Source of the DNA: Nitrospirales bacterium
GTDB lineage: Bacteria; Nitrospirota; Nitrospiria; Nitrospirales; UBA8639
NCBI GenBank assembly: GCA_029261235.1
Contig: JAJDBS010000203.1
Span: 1 to 51,731, forward strand
DNA: 51,731 nt
Direction: 5' to 3'
Shown here: positions 1 to 8,957 of the stretch, one piece after another
Numbering within the stretch: the first letter of the stretch is position 1
Layout: every line of letters starts with the position of its first letter
Notes under the pieces: generated by a model
Told to the model about the DNA's origin: nothing
The model's input: the letters and a program-made list of their open reading frames with translations, nothing else
The model's database searches: none
Made by a program: the position numbers and the translations under genes

Positions 1-30
1 ACACTCACGGCAGGGTGGATCACCATCTAT

Positions 31-252
31 AATGAACAACGACCGCATGATGCGCTACAGGGGGCGGCTCCGTGTGCCTATCACAAACCAACACCGGAAA
101 ACTCTACGTATGAATTGTCCGCTTGACGGGGAAGCTTACACAATGAACAACGGCCTCATGATTCACTTCAGGGCACGATACCCTGTCTGTATGCACCATC
201 ACCACTTCGAAGCTCTATTTATGAACTGTCCGTTTGACGGGGAAGCTTACAA
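31..252. repeat. Two tandem copies of a 111-bp imperfect repeat
   Basis: Unit 1 is 31-141 and unit 2 is 142-252, aligned without gaps. The first 10 bases of each unit are identical (AATGAACAAC). The block at 102-140 matches 213-251 at 35 of 39 positions and contains TTGACGGGGAAGCTTACA in both copies; the middle is more diverged. The period is 37 codons and one frame stays open from base 2 to 274, so the DNA could encode a 37-residue peptide repeat ending in DGEAY. The alternative is that these are spaced binding repeats at the end of an insertion sequence lying to the left, because read on the - strand each copy starts TGTAAGCTTCCCCGTC. The repeat ends 6 bp before the flippase start codon. 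The repeat itself is certain; its nature is not. Confidence 0.7.
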
Positions 253-257
253 TTCTG

Positions 258-1760
258 ATGGATGCCGAGAGTAAAGCGAGTGTCTTTAAAAGTGGCATCT
301 TAAGCATTGCCATCCGCTGGTCTAATCGACTCATAGGATTTATTAGTACCGTAATATTGGCCAGGCTCCTTGATCCCGATGATTTTGGGATTGTTGCTCT
401 AGCCTATCTCGTAACCGCTCTTATAGGTGTGCTTTCAAATTTTGGAGTCCATGTGGCTCTGATCCAAAATAAAAACCCCACGGTTGCACACTATAATACA
501 GCCTGGACATTGCGGCTTATACAGATGGGTGTGGCTGCACTTGTTGTCTTATTGGTTGCGCCTCTAGCGGCGGATTATTTTGATGAACCTCGTTTAACGC
601 CAGTCCTTCGAATATTATCCTTGGGCTTGGTGATCGCTGGTTTTCGAAATATAGGTATTATTAATTTCCAGAAAGAAATGCGTTTTGATTTGGAACTTCG
701 TTTTGTCACTTTGACAAAAATAGTTAGTTTTCTTGTTCTCCTTATTATGGTATGGCAAATTGGTTCTTACTGGGCAATGGTATTTGGAACTCTTTTTCAA
801 AAGAGCTTTGGCACCCTATTAAGCTATGTTATGCATCCAATGCGCCCCTCTTTCAGCCTTGAAAAGTTCAAAGAAATTTTTTCCGTATCGCAGTGGCTAT
901 TAATAAAGAATGTCGGTGTTTACCTGGATCAGAATTTGCACAAAATTTTTGTAGGGGGAATCTCCAATAACGCCATTATGGGGGGGTATACCATGGCCGA
1001 TCAGATCGCATCTCTCCCAGGAAGTGACTTGTTGGGTCCGATTAATCGTGCATTATTTCCAGTATTTGTTCGAGTTAAAGATGATTTGAGGGAACTCAAA
1101 CGCTTATTTCTTCTTGCCCAGGGCGTTCAGACTATGGTGGTAATGCCTACTAGTGTTGGATTGGCATTGGTCGCACCCGAAGCTGTTTATGTGTTACTTG
1201 GGGAAAAATGGTTGTTTGCGGTTCCTTTCCTTCAGGTGTTGGCATTGACGTACCTAGTGCATTCAATTACGACAAGTAGTAGCTACGTGATGATTACCAT
1301 GGGATATGTTTCTAGGACCACATTGTGGGTTTGGGCGCAAGCAATAGTGTTTCTAATTATTGTTGCCCCTATTCAATCGAATATTGACACAATCCAGATT
1401 GCAGAGTTGCGATTACTTACGGTTTTTGGGGGGCTCTTTCTGGCAATTGGGATGCTAAAGAAAACGCTGAATAACGTCAGTAATTATGAAATTATCATCA
1501 CCATTCTGCGCCCTGTCTTAGCTACTCTTATAATGGCTGTTACAATTTTGGCATTTGCAGAGCTGACCGAATTTCAAGCTTTAACTCTGCTGAGTTTAGA
1601 AATAGGCATTGGTCTAATATCCTATTTTGTTTCTATTGCTTGGATGTGGAGGGTGGTTGGCCAACCGAAAGGCGCGGAATCTTACCTGCTAGAGAAAGTA
1701 TTGAATTTCTATAAGAAAACTTGTGCCCCTGTTCTTTTGAACTTGAAAGGCCGATTCTAA
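258..1760 (+). CDS. Wzx/RfbX-type polysaccharide flippase (MOP superfamily)
   Basis: A 500-residue polytopic inner-membrane protein. Its N-terminal region, IRWSNRLIGFISTVILARLL followed by DPDDFG, is characteristic of lipopolysaccharide/exopolysaccharide exporters of the WzxC/Polysacc_synt_3 group in the MOP superfamily. About twelve to fourteen hydrophobic segments run through the sequence, with the short charged loops expected of the family. The likely role is flipping lipid-linked oligosaccharide repeat units to the periplasmic face for polymerisation. ATG 258 (MDAESKASVF) is preferred; the frame is open 24 nt further upstream to a TTG inside the tandem repeat, but that extension looks unlike the family. 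No strong ribosome binding site is seen, only GGGGAA about 14 nt upstream. The gene is isolated by the repeat on its left and an IS remnant on its right, so transcription may have been rearranged. Substrate specificity cannot be predicted. Confidence 0.85.
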   Translation: MDAESKASVFKSGILSIAIRWSNRLIGFISTVILARLLDPDDFGIVALAYLVTALIGVLSNFGVHVALIQNKNPTVAHYNTAWTLRLIQMGVAALVVLLVAPLAADYFDEPRLTPVLRILSLGLVIAGFRNIGIINFQKEMRFDLELRFVTLTKIVSFLVLLIMVWQIGSYWAMVFGTLFQKSFGTLLSYVMHPMRPSFSLEKFKEIFSVSQWLLIKNVGVYLDQNLHKIFVGGISNNAIMGGYTMADQIASLPGSDLLGPINRALFPVFVRVKDDLRELKRLFLLAQGVQTMVVMPTSVGLALVAPEAVYVLLGEKWLFAVPFLQVLALTYLVHSITTSSSYVMITMGYVSRTTLWVWAQAIVFLIIVAPIQSNIDTIQIAELRLLTVFGGLFLAIGMLKKTLNNVSNYEIIITILRPVLATLIMAVTILAFAELTEFQALTLLSLEIGIGLISYFVSIAWMWRVVGQPKGAESYLLEKVLNFYKKTCAPVLLNLKGRF

Positions 1761-1951
1761 AAGTGAATTGCTCACCTTTGGTTTGTATCGCCTAGCATTG
1801 ATCGAAACTGATTCAGGAATCAATTGCCGTGCCTGTGTCCATTCTTCACGAACCTTGTGCGCTGTGCAATGCCCATGTCGGAGTTATGCTTGAAAGTAGT
1901 GCATGGATGAAGTTGAAAAGACGTGGCGTAAGAAATGCGACAACTACCTAG

Positions 1952-2405
1952 ACAATTACCGAAGACAACGACACCCTAAAGGTAGGGGGGTGCCCGATAG
2001 AGTGGAAGGAGCAGTCCGCCAAGCACCCGCAAAATGACACGGAGACGCACTGGACCTTGAAGCATGGATCCAGACATTATGGCTACAAAAAATATGTGAA
2101 CGTGGATAAGACGCATCACCTCATTCGCCAATATGCTGTGACCGATGGGGTCGCCCATGCCACTCAGGTGCTCAAGGACCTCCTACTGCCCGGTGAGAAG
2201 GGCTGCGTGTTATGGGCTAATTCCGCCTATCGGTCTGCGGAAATAAAAGTCCACTTGAAAGCTTGGTGCCTCTGCTCCATAATTCTCCACAAAGTGTTTT
2301 GAAATAGTGCTCAGATCACTCAACAAAAGATTCAAACCGAGGCCGTCCGAGTATTCGTGCATAGGTTGAAGGACACTTTCAGAAGTGTAACTGCCAGCGT
2401 TCACG
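1952..2405 (+). pseudogene. IS5-family transposase remnant
   Basis: The translated fragment carries the central and C-terminal DDE region of an IS5-family transposase. HYGYKKYVNVDKTHHLIRQY, then AVTDGVAHATQVL, and WANSAYRSAE correspond to the usual FGYKNHVN...VTDA..HDSQ...WADSAYRSAE. An upstream in-frame stop lies at 1949-1951, and a TGA interrupts the frame at 2300-2302 where an arginine is expected. After a frame change near 2330 the C-terminal motif NRGRPSIRA-stop-VE (family NR.RS.IRARVEH.F) is readable at about 2335-2370. The N-terminal half is absent and no terminal inverted repeats were found. This is a dead fragment and marks past insertion between the flippase and the acyltransferase. 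The preceding 190 bp (1761-1951) hold nothing recognised beyond a small ATTGAT/ATCAAT inverted repeat. Confidence 0.8.
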
Positions 2406-2446
2406 ATGATTATTTCAACAATTAGGGGCTTTGTGGAGTTTCCCTT

Positions 2447-4450
2447 ATGAATTTTACTGATACTGATGATAATTACCGTCCTGACATCGATGGACTTCGT
2501 GCAATAGCTGTCCTGTCTGTAATTATATTTCATATAGATAAGGCTTTACTTCCTGGAGGCTTCGTTGGAGTTGACATATTTTTTGTGATATCGGGATACC
2601 TTATTTCACTTCAGATATTCAAAGATTTAAATAAAGATTGCTTTTCCATTGTAGAGTTCTATAGGCGCAGAGTTAAACGCATTGCTCCAGCTATGTTAGT
2701 GGTAGTCTTTGTTACAACAGTATTAGCACAGTTTTTATTCCGCCCGAATGATGCTGAAAAAGTTGCCGAATCTGGGCTATGGTCCTTACTTTCACTGGCA
2801 AACATCTATTTCTGGTTGTATCAGGATACAAGTTACTGGGCGCCATCAAGCAATGTATTGCCTTTGTTGCACTTATGGTCGCTTGGTGTAGAAGAACAGT
2901 TTTACATTTTTTGGCCACTAATTTTGCTAGTTACATACAGAATTGGACATGGCAGATACTTTATCAGCATTTTTGTACTGCTCGCTGTGGCTTCTTTTTT
3001 CCTTGGTGAGTATCTATTCGAGAGCGACCCGTCCTTTACCTACTATATGTTGTTTACGCGAGCGGGCGAGCTGCTAATAGGTGCATTGATTGCTCACTTC
3101 ATATTCAAATACAAAACGATAGAAATACCAGACAAGTTTACTGCCGTGACATCTTGGTCTGGGATCCTATTGGTTGTGGGCTCATTAGCTTTTTTATCTG
3201 AAGAATTCGTATTTCCCGGCTTGTGGGCTATTCCTCCCACGGTTGGAGCCGGAGCGTTAATATTTGCCGGGCACTACGATAAAAGTTGGCCATCTCGTTT
3301 ACTAATGCTGCGGCCTATGGTCTGGGTGGGGTTGGTTTCATATTCTGCTTATCTTTGGCATTGGCCGATATTGGCGTTGGTTCGCTATAGTCTCATCGAA
3401 ATCAATCTATTGTTAGGAGTAGCTATATTTGCCATTACTATGCTGTTGGCATGGGTGAGTTATTTATATGTGGAAACACCTGCACGGCGAACATCAGGTA
3501 ATGCCATTCAAGTGTTCACACGTCAGTTTATTCTACCGTGCGGTGCTATTGCTTTTCTTTGTCTGGTATTCATGAAGCTTGATGGGTATGGCCTGCGTTG
3601 GTTTTCAGATACTTACCGGTCAAAGCTTACAAGTATCAGGAATGAAACCAAGCCTGCATATCAATATGATTATGTATGTCAGAGCAAGTTAGTCACCTAT
3701 GATGATGTGACTAATGCTCGCTGTGTCATTGGGGATGATTCAAAAGAAACACCTAAAGCTATTTTATGGGGAGACTCTAATGCAGCTCATTACATTGGTA
3801 TGCTTGGCGTATTTGCTCGCGAGGGAGGTTTCCTGTTCAGAAACCTACAAATCGACTCTTGTCCACCTTTGAGTACAGATGCCAAGGGTTTTGCACCAAT
3901 AAAAAGAGTTCCAGATTGTGAGAAGTCACGAAAAATTACCTTGGCTACGGTTGATAAATATCCTGTGATCATAGTTTCTGCCAGTTGGTCTTTCTATCAA
4001 TCCAGGTATGAAAATTTCCTAGATGTCTTCTTTGAAACAGCCCGAGCACTAGCAAGTAAAGGCCATCTAGTGATTCTGATTGGTAAGGCTCCAGTGATCA
4101 ATACCTATAACCGACTCTGCTATGAGCGAGCGATCAGCTTGCCTTTTATGAATTGTGATGAGTCGAGTGTTCCGTTCTCAATAGAAATAGCAGATGCAAA
4201 TGAGAAATTAAAAAGCTTTTCACAAAATACCGAGAATGTTGAATACTACGACATTACTAAATACTTATGTCCCAACGGCAGATGTTCCGCATTTCATAGT
4301 AATGGAAAGCCTCTCTATTATGATTCAAGGCACTTGGCACTTGGGGCATCTTGGAAAATTGGAGCTGATATCTATGAGAGTGAAGACGTTCCATTCCCTT
4401 TTACTTTGATTTCAAGCTGGCCCGATATCGCTGTTTCTATACGCGAGTAA
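2447..4450 (+). CDS. OafA-type acyltransferase with C-terminal SGNH domain
   Basis: A 667-residue membrane acyltransferase expected to O-acetylate a surface glycan. Residues 10 to about 345 form the acyltransferase-3 domain with roughly ten membrane spans; the diagnostic start is DIDGLRAIAVLSVIIFHID, followed by PGGFVGVDIFFVISGYLIS. After a linker, residues from about 420 form an SGNH-hydrolase-like domain: the GDS block appears as WGDSNAAHYIG and the C-terminal D-x-x-H pair as YDSRHLALG, so the catalytic Ser, Asp and His are all present. This two-domain layout is typical of O-antigen and exopolysaccharide O-acetyltransferases, in which the membrane domain passes acetyl across the membrane and the SGNH domain transfers it. 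GGAG lies upstream of ATG 2447. It sits alone between an IS remnant and a lyase-like gene. The acceptor sugar is unknown. Confidence 0.9.
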   Translation: MNFTDTDDNYRPDIDGLRAIAVLSVIIFHIDKALLPGGFVGVDIFFVISGYLISLQIFKDLNKDCFSIVEFYRRRVKRIAPAMLVVVFVTTVLAQFLFRPNDAEKVAESGLWSLLSLANIYFWLYQDTSYWAPSSNVLPLLHLWSLGVEEQFYIFWPLILLVTYRIGHGRYFISIFVLLAVASFFLGEYLFESDPSFTYYMLFTRAGELLIGALIAHFIFKYKTIEIPDKFTAVTSWSGILLVVGSLAFLSEEFVFPGLWAIPPTVGAGALIFAGHYDKSWPSRLLMLRPMVWVGLVSYSAYLWHWPILALVRYSLIEINLLLGVAIFAITMLLAWVSYLYVETPARRTSGNAIQVFTRQFILPCGAIAFLCLVFMKLDGYGLRWFSDTYRSKLTSIRNETKPAYQYDYVCQSKLVTYDDVTNARCVIGDDSKETPKAILWGDSNAAHYIGMLGVFAREGGFLFRNLQIDSCPPLSTDAKGFAPIKRVPDCEKSRKITLATVDKYPVIIVSASWSFYQSRYENFLDVFFETARALASKGHLVILIGKAPVINTYNRLCYERAISLPFMNCDESSVPFSIEIADANEKLKSFSQNTENVEYYDITKYLCPNGRCSAFHSNGKPLYYDSRHLALGASWKIGADIYESEDVPFPFTLISSWPDIAVSIRE

Positions 4451-4810
4451 GCAATCTGGATTTACACTCACAAAACCTTAAATCAGTCCCTTTAAGGCTC
4501 TAGCAACTACATTGACCATTACCGTGGCCATGCTGCCAGATAACAGTTGCAAGCAATCAGGTTACAGTGGCTGCTGAGGAGCTAATGAATGAAGCTCACG
4601 TTAATTTTCCTCCTTGGCTCGTCGATGGCTACGTGAAATAGATGTTATCTTTGAAATGATTGTCCACATTAGGTTGACATGTTCCGATTCTGCCACAATT
4701 ATTGAGATAGTAAACGACCTACGCTTTTCTTACAATTCGTGCAGATCTTCTCTTGGCAACTAATTTTATTCATATGTAAGTGGAAGGTAGACGTAGGAGA
4801 GAATGAAAAA
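4451..4810. other. Intergenic region with a candidate promoter
   Basis: This 360-bp stretch between the acyltransferase and the lyase-like gene carries a candidate sigma-70 promoter at 4674-4702 and a ribosome binding site, AGGAGA, at 4796-4801. No terminator hairpin was recognised behind the acyltransferase. A short open stretch ending in NFPPWLVDGYVK at about 4640 looks faintly coding but could not be assigned to a family. Confidence 0.4.
4674..4702 (+). promoter_or_regulatory. Candidate sigma-70 promoter upstream of the membrane-anchored lyase-like gene
   Basis: A perfect -35 hexamer TTGACA at 4674-4679 is followed by a 17-bp spacer and AATTAT (4 of 6 matches to TATAAT) at 4697-4702. It would give a leader of about 100 nt before the ATG at 4811. 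Found by eye, with no transcript evidence. Confidence 0.4.
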
Positions 4811-7048
4811 ATGAAAATTGGTGTGGTAAGGGAGATTTTTTATTCTTCTTCTAGGAACATTCTTTTCCTAATAGTAATGGCAGTTTGTGGCTTATGGGGA
4901 ACGAAATTGTTTGTCTCTATTGCCCCATGGAGAGTGACCGAGATCTGCCTTGCCGCTCTCGTTGCATTTTTGGGCGGTTTGGTGGTGTGGGTTTTATTGC
5001 GGCAGCAGCCAATTTTCCAAAAAATGGTTATTGGAATGCTAGGTTTGGTGCTTGTGGGAATTGCTTATGGGAATTTCCTCTTTTTCAATTTTCATTATGA
5101 AAGAGAATTTCCTCCAATTGAAGGATATTTATATGAGGGTGATATCCAATGTGGAGAAGAGTGCTCCACACAAAAACGACAGAAAGCTTTGCGTGCTCTT
5201 GCCAGAGGTTCTCAAGCATACTCAAATCGCCTACTTAACTTTCTAGATTCGATTACTCCCAATTCTGATCTCTTATCAACAGCAAATGCTTTTTTGGCCT
5301 CTCGATTTCAATTTTATGACTACCCCACAGCCCAATTGCCAAGCAACCTATCCTGGAGTGAGGATCCTTATGATGATCGATCCTGGAATTATCGTTTGCA
5401 TAATATGGACTTTGTTGTCACTTTAGTCCGGGCCTATGAAAAAAATGGAAACCCTATCTATTTGAAGAAGGCTGAGGAGCTAATTTTGGATTGGATATCT
5501 GATAATATCCAGTATGTTTTTAAGCCTCCATCAGCGTTTTCTTGGTATGACGCAGGCACTGCCCTCCGATTAATGAATTGGCTATATTTCTTCGAAGTTT
5601 GGAAGGAAACACAAAGCGAAGATCTTCAAAAAGTTGAAACTATTTTTCGTGCCATGCTGGGACATGCGTCACGTTTGGCAGATGAAAACTTCTACGCCCA
5701 CCATCATAATCATGGAATCGATCAAGATCGAGGGCTTCTTGCATTTTCTCTTATGTATCCTGAGGTTAGCCAGGCAAGTCAATGGAAAGAGTTGGCGCTG
5801 GATCGAATGAGTCAGCAGGTTCGCTTTGCAGTTTCTCCTCAAGGGGTCCATTTAGAGCATTCTCCCCACTATCATCTATACGGAATGAGGCAGCTCCACC
5901 GGACTCGCGACTTTTTAATAAATTGGGGGGTGTCCCACTCGTTAATTGTAGAATTGCAGAAAGTGTTGCCATTGATGGCTACTTTTGTGCCTCATGTCGT
6001 CAAGCCGGATGGCTACCTCGCCCAGATTGGTGATACACCTACCAAGCATATCACTTCCTATCGAGAACATTTAGCTGGATTTTCGAAGGAAGTTCCTTTG
6101 CTTAAAGAGCTCATGGAAAGTGGAAGGACGAAGCAAACAAAAAACGTTTCTCAGGTATTTTTAGATGAGGGATATGTGATTATCCGTGATTTCGCGAATG
6201 GCCAGCTAGATTTCCCTTCATCTTTCTACCTATTTTTTTCTGCTGGAGCACATGAAGGAAGAGGGCATCGTCAAGCAGATGATTTGAGCTTTATCGTTTC
6301 CAATGGGGGAAGAGAACTTTTGGTGGATCCAGGACGATATAGTTATAAGCATGACGCAGGGCGTGATTATGTCTTAGGTGTGGCAGCACATAATACAGTA
6401 GTCCTGGATGGAGTAAGCTATAAAGGATATAAGACCAAGATTCATAAGATTGAAACTCACAAAAAATATACGTTAATTCATGCTTCTCACAAGAACTATT
6501 CAGGCTTTGAGCACCATCGATGGTTAATTTTCATTCGACCGGAATTAATCTTGGTCATTGATCGGCTCTTGCCTCAGGGAAATAATTCCCAAAGGTTGCC
6601 AATGGGAACTGCTCATCGATTTGAACAGATTTTCCATTTTGCTCCTGATCTTGAGATTGCATCAGGATTTCAAGAGGTTGGGGTTAGAATTCAAAAAAAA
6701 GGGAGTAGCCATCTGCCTGTCTTACGGTTAATGCAGCTTGGCAAAAACCCCCCAAGCATGCGAATCGTCACGGGCAAAAAAGATCCTATGCAAGGTTGGC
6801 ATTCTACCGAACACGCAAAGTTGGTTCCTGCGCCTGCCCTAATATCACGCCTGAACGGGCAGACGGCCGAATTTGTCACTCTTCTTGAATTCCGAAATCC
6901 GGAAAAAGACAGTATGGAAGCGGGCGATAAGGATAGAAATTACGAATTCACATCTCAAGAGAATGTATTATTAATTAGATGGCTGCAGGAAGGGAGTATG
7001 CGTCAACTAGACGTAGATGTTCAGATCGACAAAGTTACATTGAACTAA
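4811..7048 (+). CDS. Membrane-anchored heparinase II/III family protein
   Basis: A 745-residue protein with three N-terminal membrane segments (about residues 17-37, 42-63 and 71-93) followed by a two-part uronate-lyase fold. The (alpha/alpha) toroid part, about 120-430, contains AHHHNHGIDQDRG (296-308) and HSPHYH (350-355). The beta-sheet part contains HEGRGHRQADDLSF (481-494), then LLVDPGRYSY and AAHNTV, the hallmark strings of the Hepar_II_III family. Known members cleave uronic-acid polysaccharides by beta-elimination. The basic N-terminus and three spans predict a periplasmic catalytic domain. ATG 4811 is chosen because AGGAGA lies 9 nt upstream; an upstream GTG at 4739 in the same frame lacks such a site. 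It probably trims or edits the polymer made by the surrounding genes. The actual substrate and activity are inferred, not shown. Confidence 0.85.
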   Translation: MKIGVVREIFYSSSRNILFLIVMAVCGLWGTKLFVSIAPWRVTEICLAALVAFLGGLVVWVLLRQQPIFQKMVIGMLGLVLVGIAYGNFLFFNFHYEREFPPIEGYLYEGDIQCGEECSTQKRQKALRALARGSQAYSNRLLNFLDSITPNSDLLSTANAFLASRFQFYDYPTAQLPSNLSWSEDPYDDRSWNYRLHNMDFVVTLVRAYEKNGNPIYLKKAEELILDWISDNIQYVFKPPSAFSWYDAGTALRLMNWLYFFEVWKETQSEDLQKVETIFRAMLGHASRLADENFYAHHHNHGIDQDRGLLAFSLMYPEVSQASQWKELALDRMSQQVRFAVSPQGVHLEHSPHYHLYGMRQLHRTRDFLINWGVSHSLIVELQKVLPLMATFVPHVVKPDGYLAQIGDTPTKHITSYREHLAGFSKEVPLLKELMESGRTKQTKNVSQVFLDEGYVIIRDFANGQLDFPSSFYLFFSAGAHEGRGHRQADDLSFIVSNGGRELLVDPGRYSYKHDAGRDYVLGVAAHNTVVLDGVSYKGYKTKIHKIETHKKYTLIHASHKNYSGFEHHRWLIFIRPELILVIDRLLPQGNNSQRLPMGTAHRFEQIFHFAPDLEIASGFQEVGVRIQKKGSSHLPVLRLMQLGKNPPSMRIVTGKKDPMQGWHSTEHAKLVPAPALISRLNGQTAEFVTLLEFRNPEKDSMEAGDKDRNYEFTSQENVLLIRWLQEGSMRQLDVDVQIDKVTLN

Positions 7049-7461
7049 CATGCGGGATCAGGATTTAGATACTTTGAAGTTATACTCAAGAGTAATGCAT
7101 TGTAGTGAATTGCAAAGACAGGGCGTTTTGGATTGCGATCGGAGCAGTGAGACGCTTACCACAACCAGAAAGAAGGCCTCGAGGGTGAGTTGGCAAGAGA
7201 CTTGATTCCATACCTGGTGGTAAGAGTGCTAGTGAACGTGTTCTGTTATGATAGGTTAAGGTTTTAATTCCCTTTGATACAGTTATTGATTTTCTTGGCA
7301 ATAAAATAGTTCGTTGAGATTGAACACTGTTTTGTCTATGTTAATGGAGCAATAGTGAGATTGCATGGAAGGCTTGGAATCGCTCCACATTGACGAGAAC
7401 GAATTTTGATTGTTGTACCTTGGGCATACCGTCCCGTGCCAACAACCAAGGTTAGTGAACG
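7049..7461. other. Intergenic region, nothing recognised
   Basis: 413 bp between the lyase-like gene and the epimerase gene. I see no convincing gene, terminator or RNA. AAGG at 7448-7451 may be the ribosome binding site of the next gene. Confidence 0.4.
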
Positions 7462-8595
7462 TTGGAAAGGAAGCCTGGTGACGCTTTGAAGAAAATAATT
7501 CTTGTGGTAGGTGCTAGACCTAATTTTATGAAAATCGCCCCATTAATGGAGGAGATGCGTAAGTCTCCAAAGATTTCTCCTTTCTTAGTACACACGGGCC
7601 AACATTATGACGAAAAGATGTCACAGAATTTCTTTGATGACTTAGGTATTCCTAAGCCTGACATCAATTTAGAGGTTGGTTCAGGTTCACATGCCAAACA
7701 AACGGCTGCTATTATTGAGCGGTTTGAGTCAGTGGTTATTCGAGAAAAGCCAGGTCTGGTTTTGGTCGTAGGAGATGTCAATTCGACTATTGCCTGTGCC
7801 TTAACTGCTGTAAAGTTAGGGGTGCAAGTTGCCCATGTCGAAGCTGGCTTACGAAGTTTTGATCGTTCAATGCCAGAAGAAATTAATAGAGTTCTGACTG
7901 ATTCAATATCCGACTATTTATTTACGACCGAAGAGAGCGCAAGAGGAAATCTCGAGAAAGAAGGGATTGATCCTGAAAAAATATTTTTTGTTGGCAATGT
8001 CATGATTGATACTCTTCTCAAACATAAAGAGAAAGCCATGGCATCTGACATTTTATCTAGGTTAAATGTCACTTCTAAAGGATATGTTCTCGCCACATTG
8101 CACAGACCTGGGAATGTGGATTCAAAGGAAATGTTGAAGGAAATTTATCAAGCATTAGAGGCAATTAGTGAAGACATTCCAGTTGTTTTCCCTTGCCATC
8201 CACGGACGCAAGGAAAACTGGCTGCTCTTAATCCTTCGAGGGACAATATTTCTCGGAAAGAAGGTTTGCTAGAGGTCAATAGAGTGTTGATCTGTGATCC
8301 TGTGGGTTATCTCGATTTCATGAAGTTGATGGCAGACGCCAAGGTTGTCATTAGTGATTCCGGTGGGGTTCAAGAGGAAACGACTATCTTAGGGGTTCCA
8401 TGCCTAACCGTTCGTCCGAATACGGAACGTCCCGTCACGATTTCACATGGAACCAATAAGCTTATTGGAATTAATAAAGAAACTATCGTTTTGGAAACTC
8501 TTGCCGCTATGAACCGTATGGACATTTCAAAGAAGACTCCACCTCTCTGGGATGGCAAGGCGGGAGGTCGGATTATCGAGGTTCTGCTTCGTTAG
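7462..8595 (+). CDS. wecB: UDP-N-acetylglucosamine 2-epimerase (non-hydrolysing)
   Basis: A 377-residue cytoplasmic enzyme that interconverts UDP-GlcNAc and UDP-ManNAc, the precursor of ManNAc or ManNAcA residues in surface glycans. Family strings appear in order: VVGARPNFMKIAPL near the N-terminus, VHTGQHYDEKMS, VVGDVNST (catalytic Asp), HVEAGLRSFDRSMPEEINR (two catalytic Glu), ATLHRPGNVD (His), and the nucleotide site ISDSGGVQEETTILGVP with RPNTERP. Length is normal for the family. The start is a TTG: 7462 (AAGG upstream) or 7486 (AAAGGAAG 12 nt upstream), the latter giving a protein that begins KKIILVVGARPN like most homologues. The stop lies only 13 bp before the left end of the IS3-type element, so any downstream operon partner has been separated. 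No UDP-ManNAc dehydrogenase (wecC) is visible in the window. Confidence 0.93.
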   Translation: MERKPGDALKKIILVVGARPNFMKIAPLMEEMRKSPKISPFLVHTGQHYDEKMSQNFFDDLGIPKPDINLEVGSGSHAKQTAAIIERFESVVIREKPGLVLVVGDVNSTIACALTAVKLGVQVAHVEAGLRSFDRSMPEEINRVLTDSISDYLFTTEESARGNLEKEGIDPEKIFFVGNVMIDTLLKHKEKAMASDILSRLNVTSKGYVLATLHRPGNVDSKEMLKEIYQALEAISEDIPVVFPCHPRTQGKLAALNPSRDNISRKEGLLEVNRVLICDPVGYLDFMKLMADAKVVISDSGGVQEETTILGVPCLTVRPNTERPVTISHGTNKLIGINKETIVLETLAAMNRMDISKKTPPLWDGKAGGRIIEVLLR

Positions 8596-8678
8596 TCACA
8601 AAACGAGCTGGTCTGCCCCCTTCAAACTAAGCAAGATTTCGAGTTAGGATTTTGGGAATCTGGCGAAAGGAGGAAGGC

Positions 8679-8957
8679 ATGGGCCGTAAACGATTTACAC
8701 CGGAAGGCATTATTGTCCATTTACGGACGGTTGAGATTGAATCCGGCAAAGGGGTATCCGTGCAGGATGCCTGACGGTAGCTCGGCATCTGTGAGCAAAC
8801 CTATTATCGTTGGAAGCGGGAGTCTGGGGGACTGCGCGTGGATCAGGTGAAACGCTTGAAAGGCCTGGAAGAGGAGAATACGCGCCTTAAGAAACTGGTG
8901 GCAGACTTGGCCCTCGACAAAGCGATTTTGCAGGAAGTCGCAGAGGGAAACTTCTGA
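8679..8957 (+). pseudogene. IS3-family orfA (HTH protein), two internal stops
   Basis: Reading from ATG 8679 (AAGGAGGAA upstream) gives GRKRFTPEGIIVHLRTVEIE, later EQTYYRWKRESGGLRVDQVK and a leucine-zipper-like KGLEEENTRLKKLVADLALD, the standard IS407-group OrfA layout with an N-terminal helix-turn-helix. A TGA and, two codons later, a TAG interrupt the recognition-helix region (about 8772-8780), replacing the expected Cys and Gln of CRxLGI; each is a single-base change. The frame then runs to TGA 8955. Product 92 residues if restored; inactive as it stands. Confidence 0.85.

Noticed and set aside
32-274. An 80-residue open frame over the left-edge repeats as a real gene
   Set aside because: It is truncated by or continuous with the window edge, has no family resemblance, and overlaps the flippase start. 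The tandem DNA repeat explains it equally well as an IS end, so only the repeat is annotated.
4570-4640. A short open stretch ending NFPPWLVDGYVK as a gene remnant
   Set aside because: Too short and matched to no family I recognise; noted only in the intergenic entry.
7086-7301. A 71-codon - strand open frame between the lyase-like gene and the epimerase gene
   Set aside because: No recognisable motif, no ribosome binding site, and composition like random read-through; short frames of this size are expected by chance.
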